From positions 1 to 6,534 of the forward strand of contig CACZPE010000169.1 of NCBI GenBank assembly GCA_902782875.1: a stretch of DNA of 6,534 nt, given 5' to 3'. The position numbers and the translations under genes were made by a program. This document shows, piece by piece, positions 1 through 6,277 of the stretch (position 1 is its first letter; every line of letters starts with the position of its first letter). This stretch comes from an uncultured Ruminococcus sp. Lineage in GTDB: Bacteria > Bacillota_A > Clostridia > Oscillospirales > Ruminococcaceae. A model generated the notes under the pieces. It was given only the letters and a program-made list of their open reading frames with translations, made no database searches and had not been told where the DNA came from.

Positions 1-1
1 C

Positions 2-631
2 AATGATGTTGACTCCTGGAACAGTGATGTGTATATCCCCTACACGAATATGAACCACCTTCTCGGCAAGGAGGATTACTCCAACTATATCAACGTCCAT
101 ATAATCCCCGGACTTGACATAGAGGGAGTAAGCACAGAAATAAAGGATTATCTCAACAACACCTGGTACCGCAAGAACGACTCCTTCCAGATACGTTACT
201 GGACTCAGGAACAGCAAATGTCCATGTTCGATGAGATACTCAGCACGATATCCGGAGTCATTGCGATAGTCGCTGCGATATCGCTGCTTGTCGGCGGCAT
301 CGGAGTTATGAACATAATGCTCGTATCCGTTACAGAAAGAACAAGAGAAATAGGCGTGCGCAAGGCGCTCGGAGCGCCGAATGGTGCGATAAGGGCACAG
401 TTTATCGTGGAATCCATAATAATCTGTACCATCGGCGGCATAATCGGGATACTCCTGGGAATAGGCGTCGGCAATATAGCGGGTGTGGTCGTCGGAAAGA
501 CGGCTTCGCCGGATATGTCGATAGTTATACTGTCCGTGGGCTTCTCCATGGCGATAGGCATATTCTTCGGATACTACCCCGCAAACAAAGCCGCAAAGCT
601 CGACCCCATAGAAGCGCTGCGCTACGAATAA
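2..631 (+). CDS. MacB/FtsX-type ABC transporter permease, C-terminal half (5' end outside window)
   Basis: The reading frame is open from the first bases (N-D-V-D-S-W at 2-19), so the gene begins upstream; the ATG at 29 is internal, within the conserved YIPYT motif region. The visible 209 residues align without gaps to residues 213-421 of the two downstream permeases, so the full protein is probably about 421 aa. It shows the end of the extracellular domain, then three membrane segments. It has the MacB-family signature [20 protein letters not shown] followed by [14 protein letters not shown] (the cytoplasmic coupling region that touches the ATPase in MacB-like transporters), and ends in [19 protein letters not shown]. 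By hand count it is about 44% identical to the second copy in the visible ectodomain (72 residues) but about 76% in the C-terminal 137. The Cys at position 256 of the other copies is Ser here. It is probably an integral membrane subunit of an ABC efflux or mechanotransmission complex; the substrate cannot be told. Confidence 0.93.
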   Translation, partial: NDVDSWNSDVYIPYTNMNHLLGKEDYSNYINVHIIPGLDIEGVSTEIKDYLNNTWYRKNDSFQIRYWTQEQQMSMFDEILSTISGVIAIVAAISLLVGGIGVMNIMLVSVTERTREIGVRKALGAPNGAIRAQFIVESIIICTIGGIIGILLGIGVGNIAGVVVGKTASPDMSIVILSVGFSMAIGIFFGYYPANKAAKLDPIEALRYE

Positions 632-650
632 AGATACAGGAGACAAGAAC

Positions 651-657
651 AGGGAGG
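651..657 (+). promoter_or_regulatory. Ribosome binding site of second permease
   Basis: AGGGAGG ends six bases before ATG 664. It supports that start and shows the second permease is translated independently of the first, whose stop is at 629-631. Confidence 0.85.
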
Positions 658-663
658 CTCATA

Positions 664-1929
664 ATGGGGCTCATAGAAAATATAATGCTGGCCGTTGCAG
701 GGCTCAAGGCAAACAAGATGAGAGCTCTGCTGACGATGCTCGGCATCATTATCGGAATAAGCGCGGTAATAACGATAAGCACCCTCGGAAGCATCATGAC
801 AGGCAGTGTCACTGATATATTCAACCAGCAGGGCGGCGCTAACCTCGTAAGATTCCAGGTCAGGGAAAAGGATCATCCCGCAAGAGACTACTATGTGGAA
901 GAGGATCTTCTGACCGAGGAAATGAGGAATGACATCAAGGAAAGATTTTCCGACGAGATAGATGTTATAGCTATCATGTCGGGATATGACCAGGCTACTA
1001 CCACTATAAAGCGCAAGGACTACGATCTGACAGTATACGCGGTAAACCCCGGATATATCAAGAGAAGCATGACCAAGATCGTTGCGGGCAGATATATCAA
1101 CGAGGATGACTGCACAAGCATCAGAAACGTATGCGTTGTATCCGACAAGCAGGCTGAAAAGCTCTACGGCACACAGCGCAATGCGCTCGGAAAGACACTT
1201 ACAGCAACATACAAGACCGGTATGGTGGACTACACCATCGTCGGCGTGTACAAATACGAGATATCCTCTCTGCTCAGCGGGCTCGCAGGAGCTATGGGCG
1301 AGGATGCGGACAGCTGGAACAACGAGATATACATCCCCTATACGACATATAACCGTATGATGGGACTCGAGGACAATCTGTTCTATTTTGACATCAACAC
1401 AATAAACGGCGTTGATGCAGAAACTTTCTGCACAAAGGTGCAGGACTATCTCAACAGCGCATACTACAGAGACAATGATTCGTATGAAGTGAGCTACCTC
1501 ACTGCCGAAGCAGAGATGGGCATGATAAACCAGATACTCGGCATAGTAAGCTCTGTCATCTCGGTCATTGCGGGAATATCCCTTCTCGTCGGCGGTATCG
1601 GCGTTATGAATATAATGCTCGTATCCGTAACGGAGAGAACAAGGGAGATAGGCGTGCGCAAGGCGCTCGGCGCTCCGAATACAGCCATAAGGACACAGTT
1701 CATCGTTGAGTCCATCATAATCTGCCTTATCGGCGGTGTGATCGGCATAGCTCTCGGTATAGGCACAGGAAACCTTGTAGGCCTTATCATGGGCTCTGTG
1801 GCTGCTCCCAGCGCAGGCTCGATAATACTTGCAGTATCCTTCTCCATGGCTATAGGCATATTCTTCGGCTATTACCCCGCAAACAAGGCTGCAAAGCTCG
1901 ATCCCATCGAAGCTCTGCGCTACGAATAA
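664..1929 (+). CDS. MacB/FtsX-type ABC transporter permease, second tandem copy, 421 aa
   Basis: Start ATG 664 is fixed by GGAGG at 653-657, six bases upstream, and by the family-typical N-terminus [20 protein letters not shown]. The topology is a MacB permease: TM1 about residues 21-43, a large extracellular domain about 44-285 (MacB_PCD type), then TM2 (about 291-317), TM3 (about 345-375) and TM4 (about 383-405). The coupling segment [17 protein letters not shown] (323-339) lies between TM2 and TM3, where it would contact the nucleotide-binding subunit. [10 protein letters not shown] at 221-230 is typical of the family's extracellular domain. There is no Walker A, so the ATPase is a separate protein. 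The ectodomain has Cys150, Cys157 and Cys256. The gene starts 32 bp after the preceding permease, with no promoter or terminator seen between, so the two are probably co-transcribed. Family assignment is firm; the substrate (peptide, drug, lipid, or signal transmission as in type VII ABC systems) is unknown. Confidence 0.96.
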   Translation: MGLIENIMLAVAGLKANKMRALLTMLGIIIGISAVITISTLGSIMTGSVTDIFNQQGGANLVRFQVREKDHPARDYYVEEDLLTEEMRNDIKERFSDEIDVIAIMSGYDQATTTIKRKDYDLTVYAVNPGYIKRSMTKIVAGRYINEDDCTSIRNVCVVSDKQAEKLYGTQRNALGKTLTATYKTGMVDYTIVGVYKYEISSLLSGLAGAMGEDADSWNNEIYIPYTTYNRMMGLEDNLFYFDINTINGVDAETFCTKVQDYLNSAYYRDNDSYEVSYLTAEAEMGMINQILGIVSSVISVIAGISLLVGGIGVMNIMLVSVTERTREIGVRKALGAPNTAIRTQFIVESIIICLIGGVIGIALGIGTGNLVGLIMGSVAAPSAGSIILAVSFSMAIGIFFGYYPANKAAKLDPIEALRYE

Positions 1930-1937
1930 TACTCTTT

Positions 1938-1961
1938 ATACTCCCGCCCGGGCGGGAGTAT
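1938..1961 (+). terminator. GC-rich perfect palindrome with short T-run between permeases 2 and 3; candidate terminator or attenuator
   Basis: Twelve bases (1938-1949) are followed directly by their exact reverse complement (1950-1961). The stem core is CTCCCGCCC/GGGCGGGAG and four T's run at 1961-1964. It lies nine bases after the stop codon of the second permease. In RNA the central bases must open to form a loop, leaving roughly 9-10 mostly G-C pairs. The T-run is short and followed by GG, so termination may be partial: it could reduce transcription of the third permease or protect the 3' end of the upstream message. Because it is palindromic it would look the same on the other strand, but no gene converges on it. 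Confidence 0.65.
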
Positions 1962-1981
1962 TTTGGATTGACGGCAACATC

Positions 1982-1988
1982 AAGGAGG
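1982..1988 (+). promoter_or_regulatory. Ribosome binding site of third permease
   Basis: AAGGAGG ends seven bases before ATG 1996. It is a stronger match to the anti-Shine-Dalgarno sequence than the site of the second permease. Confidence 0.88.
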
Positions 1989-1995
1989 CATATTA

Positions 1996-3261
1996 ATGGG
2001 ACTTGGTGAAAACATCCTGCTCGCTCTCGCAGGACTCAAGGCAAACAAGATGAGAGCACTTCTGACGATGCTCGGTATCATAATCGGCATCAGCTCGGTA
2101 ATCACGATAAGTACCCTCGGAAATATCATGACAGGCTCTGTTATGGATATATTCAACCAGCAGGGCGGTGCAAATCTGGTAATGTTCCAGATAAAGCAAA
2201 AGGATCATCCTGCAAGAGACTATACCGTACCCGAGGATATGATCACGGAGGAAATGAGAAACGACGTTGAGTCAAGATATAAAGCCGAGATCGATGCCAT
2301 CACCCTGTTATCTGGCTATGACGAGGGTACGACCACTATAAAGCGCAAGAATTACGATCTTACGATCTATGCGGTAAACCCGGGATATATCAAGAACTCC
2401 ATGACCAAGATCACCGCAGGCAGATATATAAGCGATGATGACTGCAAGGGCACCAGAAGCGTCTGCGTTATATCCGACAGACAGGCAGAAAAGATCTTTG
2501 GCTCCCAGAGAGGCGCGCTCGGCAAGAGTCTTTCGGTCACCTACAAGACAGGCATCGTTGATTATACCGTAGTCGGCGTGTACAAGTACGAAGTATCATC
2601 ACTGATGAGCGGCATGGTCGGCGCACTCGGCGAGGATGCTGAGAGCTGGAACAATGAGATATATATCCCCTACACCACATACAACCGTATGGTAGGCGCA
2701 GACGATGCCCTGTACAACTTCTATATCAACACCAACAACGGCGTTGACGCAACAAAGTTCTGCGATAAGGTAAAGGATTATCTCAACTCTGCCTACTACA
2801 GAGACAATGACTCCTTCGAGATAGACTATATGACGATGGAACAGCAGATGGGCATGATAAACCAGATACTCGGCACTGTAAGTGCTGTAATATCCGTTAT
2901 CGCGGGTATATCCCTTCTTGTCGGCGGTATTGGCGTTATGAACATCATGCTCGTATCCGTAACGGAGAGAACCAGGGAGATAGGCGTGCGCAAGGCGCTG
3001 GGTGCTCCCAATTCCGCCATCAGGACACAGTTTATCGTTGAGTCCATCATAATATGCCTTATCGGCGGTATCATAGGCATCGGCCTCGGTGTGGGAATAG
3101 GAAATCTTGTAGGCCTTATCATGGGCGCTACGGCGGCTCCGAGCATAGGCTCGATAATACTCGCTGTATCCTTCTCAATGGCTATAGGCATATTCTTCGG
3201 CTACTATCCTGCAAACAAAGCCGCTAAGCTTGACCCCATAGAGGCTCTCAGATACGAATAA
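1996..3261 (+). CDS. MacB/FtsX-type ABC transporter permease, third tandem copy, 421 aa
   Basis: It is the same length as the second copy and aligns without gaps; about 80% of residues match by hand count, rising to about 93% over residues 305-421. Layout is identical: TM1 near residues 21-43, extracellular domain to about 285, then three TM segments with coupling segment [17 protein letters not shown]. Ectodomain Cys150, Cys157 and Cys256 are kept. Differences cluster in the ectodomain, for example around residues 92-110, 134-180 and 233-285, and many are conservative. Start ATG 1996 follows AAGGAGG at 1982-1988. The gene sits 66 bp after copy two, across a GC-rich palindrome, so it may be expressed at a different level. 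No ATPase follows; the next gene is the ribosomal protein gene rpmB. No strong terminator is seen after its stop. It is probably a membrane subunit of the same ABC system as the two upstream copies; substrate unknown. Confidence 0.96.
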   Translation: MGLGENILLALAGLKANKMRALLTMLGIIIGISSVITISTLGNIMTGSVMDIFNQQGGANLVMFQIKQKDHPARDYTVPEDMITEEMRNDVESRYKAEIDAITLLSGYDEGTTTIKRKNYDLTIYAVNPGYIKNSMTKITAGRYISDDDCKGTRSVCVISDRQAEKIFGSQRGALGKSLSVTYKTGIVDYTVVGVYKYEVSSLMSGMVGALGEDAESWNNEIYIPYTTYNRMVGADDALYNFYINTNNGVDATKFCDKVKDYLNSAYYRDNDSFEIDYMTMEQQMGMINQILGTVSAVISVIAGISLLVGGIGVMNIMLVSVTERTREIGVRKALGAPNSAIRTQFIVESIIICLIGGIIGIGLGVGIGNLVGLIMGATAAPSIGSIILAVSFSMAIGIFFGYYPANKAAKLDPIEALRYE

Positions 3262-3326
3262 TTGCATATATTACGCACTGTATAGAAATTATATTTGTAG
3301 GATTTATATAATTTTTCAAAAAGCAC

Positions 3327-3355
3327 TTGCATTTTCATTTGATTTGTGGTAAAAT
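3327..3355 (+). promoter_or_regulatory. rpmB promoter (sigma-A type, extended -10)
   Basis: A -35-like TTGCAT (3327-3332) is separated by 17 bases from TAAAAT (3350-3355), preceded directly by TGG, which makes an extended -10 (TGn). The flank just upstream (3284-3325) is very AT-rich and could serve as an UP element. The transcript would start near 3361-3363, giving a leader of about 55 nt before the gene. The -35 is a weak match (three of six); the spacing and extended -10 carry the call. Confidence 0.72.
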
Positions 3356-3371
3356 CGATATGTTGTAGATT

Positions 3372-3388
3372 TGCCGAAAACATCGGCA
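3372..3388 (+). other. Small stem-loop in the rpmB leader
   Basis: TGCCGA (3372-3377) pairs perfectly with TCGGCA (3383-3388) across an AAACA loop. It would lie about ten bases into the transcript predicted from the promoter at 3327-3355 and ends 12 bases before the ribosome binding site. There is no T-run after it, so it is not a terminator. It could stabilise the 5' end or take part in control of L28 synthesis; a role is not shown. Confidence 0.4.
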
Positions 3389-3400
3389 GTCAAACGCTTT

Positions 3401-3410
3401 AAAGGAGGTG
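3401..3410 (+). promoter_or_regulatory. Strong ribosome binding site of rpmB
   Basis: AAAGGAGGTG is nearly the full anti-Shine-Dalgarno complement and ends seven bases before ATG 3418, as expected for a highly translated ribosomal protein gene. Confidence 0.92.
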
Positions 3411-3417
3411 CAGCCCC

Positions 3418-3606
3418 ATGGCAAAATGTGACATCTGCGGAAAGGGCGTTACTTTCGGTATTAAGGTATCCCACTCGCATCATCGTTCCAACAGAGCGTG
3501 GAAGCCTAATGTTAAGCGTGTAAAGGCTATCGTGGAGGGTTCTCCCAAGCATATACATGTATGCTCTAGATGCCTTCGTTCCGGTAAGGTAACACGTGCT
3601 GTCTGA
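3418..3606 (+). CDS. rpmB: 50S ribosomal protein L28 (bL28)
   Basis: A 62-aa protein beginning MAKCDICGKGVTFGIKVSHS, the standard start of bacterial L28, a component of the large ribosomal subunit. It has the family features: a basic middle with RAWKPNVKRVKA (residues 26-37) and a C-terminal CSRCLRSGKV. Cys4, Cys7, Cys49 and Cys52 form two CxxC pairs, so this is the zinc-binding C+ form of L28, not the zinc-independent form. Length is normal for Bacillota. The gene is a monocistronic unit with its own promoter (3327-3355), very strong ribosome binding site and terminator (3653-3690). It uses CGT for Arg and GTT more than its neighbours, as expected for a highly expressed gene. Its membrane-transport neighbours appear unrelated in function. 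Identification is secure. Confidence 0.98.
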   Translation: MAKCDICGKGVTFGIKVSHSHHRSNRAWKPNVKRVKAIVEGSPKHIHVCSRCLRSGKVTRAV

Positions 3607-3652
3607 CCTGTAAGGGCCCGACTGGCTTAAATAACCGAATTGTACGTACAGT

Positions 3653-3690
3653 AAGATCCCCGTCCAGAAGGACGGGGATTTTATTATATC
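3653..3690 (+). terminator. Intrinsic terminator after rpmB
   Basis: A ten-pair stem, ATCCCCGTCC (3656-3665) with GGACGGGGAT (3670-3679), closes on an AGAA loop and runs into TTTTATTATAT. Pairing can extend outward with AAG against TTT (one G-U). It lies about 50 bp after the rpmB stop and should end that transcript before the next operon. Confidence 0.95.
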
Positions 3691-3753
3691 CATATTGTAT
3701 ACCATTTAACCATTTTAACATATATAGGTCACTGTATATTTACATCCTTTATA

Positions 3754-3782
3754 TTGATAAAACACACAAAGAGAAGTATACT
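3754..3782 (+). promoter_or_regulatory. Promoter of the MMPL transporter operon (sigma-A type)
   Basis: TTGATA (3754-3759) and TATACT (3777-3782), each one mismatch from consensus, are separated by 17 bases. Predicted transcription start is near 3788-3790, giving a leader of about 40 nt. The -10 lies inside the left arm of an inverted repeat (3776-3814), so a regulator bound there would block RNA polymerase. Confidence 0.8.
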
Positions 3783-3814
3783 TAATTGTAGAATTCTTAC
3801 AATTTACAGTATAC
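3776..3814. promoter_or_regulatory. Imperfect inverted repeat overlapping the -10; candidate operator
   Basis: GTATACT (3776-3782) matches AGTATAC (3808-3814) and AATTGTA (3784-3790) matches TACAATT (3798-3804), around a GAATTC centre (3791-3796), with a short asymmetric break between the arm parts. It spans the promoter -10 through to the base before the ribosome binding site. Because the predicted transcript starts inside the left arm, a DNA-level operator fits better than an RNA hairpin. GTATAC also occurs at 3697-3702, and TGTATATTTACA, itself with TGTA/TACA arms, lies just upstream of the -35 at 3733-3744. No regulator gene is in the window. Confidence 0.55.
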
Positions 3815-3820
3815 AAGGAG
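3815..3820 (+). promoter_or_regulatory. Ribosome binding site that decides the MMPL start codon
   Basis: AAGGAG abuts ATG 3821 with no spacer, too close for that ATG to be used. The in-frame TTG at 3830 lies nine bases after it, a normal distance, so the site argues for a TTG start. Confidence 0.75.
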
Positions 3821-3829
3821 ATGACAATA

Positions 3830-6277
3830 TTGCCTGAAATAAAGGAAAAAGAAGACGCTTCATTCATGTATAAGGTCGCGACTTTCATAGTAGACAAGCG
3901 CAACCTGTTCTTCCTCATATTCATTGCGGCAGGTATATTCTGCCTTTTTTCACGCAACTGGGTCAAGGTAGAGAACGATATCACGAAATATCTTCCCGAG
4001 ACTACCGAGACACGCCGCGGTCTTGACCTTATGGATGAGCAGTTCACCACATTCGGCACGGCTAATGTCATGGTGCAGAACATCACATATGAAGAAGCCG
4101 AAAAGCTGTGCGCACTTATAGAGGATACCGACGGTGTCGAGAGCGTGGAATTCGACAACACCGACAAGCACTACAAATCCTCAGGAGCGCTCTTCTCGGT
4201 AAGCTTCACAGGCACCGCAGAGGATGAGAAAAGCCTTGAAGCGATGAACGATATCAAGGATATGCTGTCTTCATATGACACATATATATCAAGCGAGATC
4301 GGCAATGACGCAAAGACCATGCTCGACCAGGAAATGGATCTTGTCACTCTTGTAGCCGCAGTCATAATAGTAGCGGTACTGACATTTACTTCAAAGACCT
4401 TTGCGGAAGTGCCTGTCCTTCTTATCACATTCGTCACGGGCGCACTGTTGAATATGGGCACGAATTTCCTGTGCGGAACTATCTCATTCATATCCGACTC
4501 CGTGACCATCGTGCTCCAGCTTGCACTGGCGATAGACTATGCGATTATACTCATACACCGCTATACCGAGGAGCATGAGCACCTCGACCCGCGAGAAGCG
4601 TGTATAACAGCCCTCAGCAAAGCTATACCCGAGATATCATCATCAAGTCTCACCACGATATCAGGCCTTGCTGCCCTTGCATTCATGCAGTTCAAAATAG
4701 GCGAAGACCTGGCGATAGTACTGATCAAGGCCATACTCCTAAGCCTTATATCGGTATTCACACTTATGCCGGGGCTTATCATGCTCTTCTCCCCTCTTAT
4801 CGACAAGACGCGCCACAAGAACTTTGTGCCGACTATATCGGCAGTCGGTTCATTTGCGTATACCACAAGATTTTTCATCCCCCCGCTGTTTGCAGTACTG
4901 ATGGTATTCGGATTTATCTATTCCAACAAATGTCCCTATGCGTTCGGCACGGCTGATCTCCCCACGCCGAGGATGAACCAGACGCAGATAGCAAACAAAA
5001 AGATACACGATACCTTCGGGAATCCCAATCTTCTCGCACTTATCGTGCCCTCGGGCGATTATCAGTCAGAAGCAAGGCTCATAGCGCATCTTACTGTATA
5101 CGACGAGGTGGACAAGGTAGTAGGCCTCTCAAATCAGGAAGCTGTAGACGGGTATATGCTCACAGACAAGGTCACACCGAGGCAGTTTTCAGAGATAGCG
5201 GGCATCGACTATGAAGCAGCCGAGCTGATATACGCTGCATATGCAGTCGATCAGGAAAACTACGGCGAGGTAGTCAACGGCCTGTCGGGATACAGGATAC
5301 CCCTGATAGATATATTCCTCTTCACTCTCGATGAAGCAGACAAGGGATATGTCACCCTTGACCCCGAGCAGGAGAAGACGCTGCACGACCTCAAGGAAAC
5401 GCTCAACAGAGCTCTTCTGCAGCTCAAGAGCGATGAGTACACCAGGATACTACTGTATCTTGACCTCCCCGAGGAGGGAGAAGAAACATTCGCATTTCTC
5501 GACAAGATACATGAGGAAGCAGAAAGATACTACCCTGCCGACCAGATACTCTGTGTGGGCAATTCCACCAGCGACAGGGACCTGTCCGCTTCGTTCGCAA
5601 CAGATAATATAGTCCTCAGCATCGTGACCGCCCTGTTTGTAATAATCGTACTGCTGTTCACATTCAAATCCGCAGGACTGCCCGTGCTCCTTATCGCTGT
5701 TATACAGGGCAGTATATGGATAAACTTCTCGTTCCCGTACTTCATGGGCACAAAGCTGTTCTTCCTCGGATATCTCATAGTAAGCTCGATACAGATGGGC
5801 GCGAATATCGACTACGCCATAGTCATATCCAGCCGTTTCATGGATCTCAAGGAAGGGCGCACATCTCTCAAGCGTGTCGTTACCGATACGCTCAACCAGG
5901 CATTCCCGACCATAATCACCTCCGGTGCGATACTCGCATCGGCAGGCGTGCTGATAGGCCAGCTTTCCACAGATGGTACTATATCCGCCATCGGCGTATG
6001 CCTCGGCAGAGGTACAATAATATCCATAGTTCTTGTTATGGCTGTACTTCCCCAGATAATGCTGATAGGCGCAGGGCTCATAGACAAGACCTCGTTTACG
6101 ATGAAGCACAGGGAGCGTCACCTGGTATCAAGCGGCAGGATAGCCGTAACAGGTATGATACACGGCTATGTAAACGGCCGTGTTGACGGTATCCTCAACG
6201 GTATAATAACAGGTGACGTGGATGCAAGGATAGACAAGGCATCAGATGACAGTGAGGAGGCGGCTGAAAATGAATAA
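3830..6277 (+). CDS. RND superfamily transporter, MMPL family, about 815 aa
   Basis: Twelve membrane segments in the duplicated RND layout (residues counted from ATG 3821; subtract three for the preferred TTG 3830 start): TM1 28-44, extracellular loop 45-172, TM2-6 about 173-324, TM7 350-368, extracellular loop 369-594, TM8-12 about 595-752. Each half has an Asp-Tyr pair in its fourth helix: D239-Y240 in LALAIDYAIILIHR and D664-Y665 in MGANIDYAIVISSRF. These match the proton-relay Asp-Tyr pairs known in MmpL3-type transporters, so proton-driven export is likely. The length is typical of Bacillota MMPL proteins. The cytoplasmic tail (about 753-818) carries tetrapeptide-period repeats with Gly778, 782, 786, 790, 794 and 798, then an acidic end. 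It has its own promoter and possible operator, and its stop overlaps the next gene, which encodes a secreted protein. The substrate is unknown; drug, lipid or surface-factor export are all possible. Confidence 0.95.
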   Translation: MPEIKEKEDASFMYKVATFIVDKRNLFFLIFIAAGIFCLFSRNWVKVENDITKYLPETTETRRGLDLMDEQFTTFGTANVMVQNITYEEAEKLCALIEDTDGVESVEFDNTDKHYKSSGALFSVSFTGTAEDEKSLEAMNDIKDMLSSYDTYISSEIGNDAKTMLDQEMDLVTLVAAVIIVAVLTFTSKTFAEVPVLLITFVTGALLNMGTNFLCGTISFISDSVTIVLQLALAIDYAIILIHRYTEEHEHLDPREACITALSKAIPEISSSSLTTISGLAALAFMQFKIGEDLAIVLIKAILLSLISVFTLMPGLIMLFSPLIDKTRHKNFVPTISAVGSFAYTTRFFIPPLFAVLMVFGFIYSNKCPYAFGTADLPTPRMNQTQIANKKIHDTFGNPNLLALIVPSGDYQSEARLIAHLTVYDEVDKVVGLSNQEAVDGYMLTDKVTPRQFSEIAGIDYEAAELIYAAYAVDQENYGEVVNGLSGYRIPLIDIFLFTLDEADKGYVTLDPEQEKTLHDLKETLNRALLQLKSDEYTRILLYLDLPEEGEETFAFLDKIHEEAERYYPADQILCVGNSTSDRDLSASFATDNIVLSIVTALFVIIVLLFTFKSAGLPVLLIAVIQGSIWINFSFPYFMGTKLFFLGYLIVSSIQMGANIDYAIVISSRFMDLKEGRTSLKRVVTDTLNQAFPTIITSGAILASAGVLIGQLSTDGTISAIGVCLGRGTIISIVLVMAVLPQIMLIGAGLIDKTSFTMKHRERHLVSSGRIAVTGMIHGYVNGRVDGILNGIITGDVDARIDKASDDSEEAAENE
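6140..6235 (+). repeat. Tetrapeptide-period region in the MMPL C-terminal tail
   Basis: Eight consecutive 4-residue units (residues 774-805 from ATG 3821): IAVT, GMIH, GYVN, GRVD, GILN, GIIT, GDVD, ARID. Position 1 is Gly in six of eight, position 3 is always Val, Ile or Leu, and position 4 is always Asp, Asn, Thr or His. Codons vary between units, so the pattern is held at protein level and is not a simple DNA repeat. Confidence 0.8.
6254..6260 (+). promoter_or_regulatory. Ribosome binding site of the secreted-protein gene, inside the MMPL gene
   Basis: GAGGAGG lies within the last codons of the transporter gene, nine bases before ATG 6270. Together with the 8-nt overlap of the two genes it indicates translational coupling. 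Confidence 0.82.

Larger units (their letters stand above)
2..3261 (+). repeat. Tandem array of three paralogous permease genes
   Basis: The second and third copies are 1266-bp units of equal length, 1332 bp apart start to start; the truncated first copy keeps the same register for its visible 630 bp. Protein blocks at residues 305-339 and 393-421 are identical in all three, but the DNA encoding them differs at many third positions. For example, the final block differs by synonymous changes only. That pattern fits old duplications held by purifying selection rather than a recent duplication. Confidence 0.9.

Noticed and set aside
205..561. Minus-strand open frames recurring opposite the C-terminal part of each permease (also 1494-1859 and 2826-3191)
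   Set aside because: They recur because the sense genes are paralogous; the translations look like shadow sequence (MPIAMEK, many Pro/Ile/Thr) and have no ribosome binding site evidence.
1968..1996. TTGACG, 17 bp, TATTAA promoter-like pair before the third permease
   Set aside because: The -10 overlaps the ATG at 1996, so the transcript would start inside the gene and lack its ribosome binding site and start codon. It is probably a chance match.
1560..3261. Recent gene conversion between permease copies
   Set aside because: The identical protein blocks are encoded with many synonymous differences (for example in the last 90 bases of each gene), which points to purifying selection rather than recent copying.
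3286..3316. AT-only stem (AAATTATAT with ATATAATTT) and five T's after the third permease, as a terminator
   Set aside because: Nine A-T pairs with an 11-base loop are too weak to call an intrinsic terminator; the stretch is better read as AT-rich DNA upstream of the rpmB promoter. How the permease transcript ends remains unclear.
3641..3650. TGTACGTACA palindrome after rpmB
   Set aside because: A ten-base palindrome alone between a stop codon and a terminator is easily due to chance and has no partner site or promoter nearby.
3316..3705. Minus-strand open frame across rpmB and its flanks
   Set aside because: It crosses the rpmB promoter, gene and terminator, all clearly + strand features, and resembles no protein I recognise.
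5450..6121. Long minus-strand open frame of 223 codons opposite the MMPL gene
   Set aside because: It lies wholly antisense to strongly coding, membrane-protein sequence, has no recognisable domain, and its composition (rich in Tyr, Cys and His) is what the reverse of such codons gives.
3830..6277. Assignment as a mycobacterial MmpL3-type mycolate exporter
   Set aside because: Only the general fold and the Asp-Tyr pairs are shared with that family; the host looks like a Bacillota without mycolic acids, so the substrate is left open.
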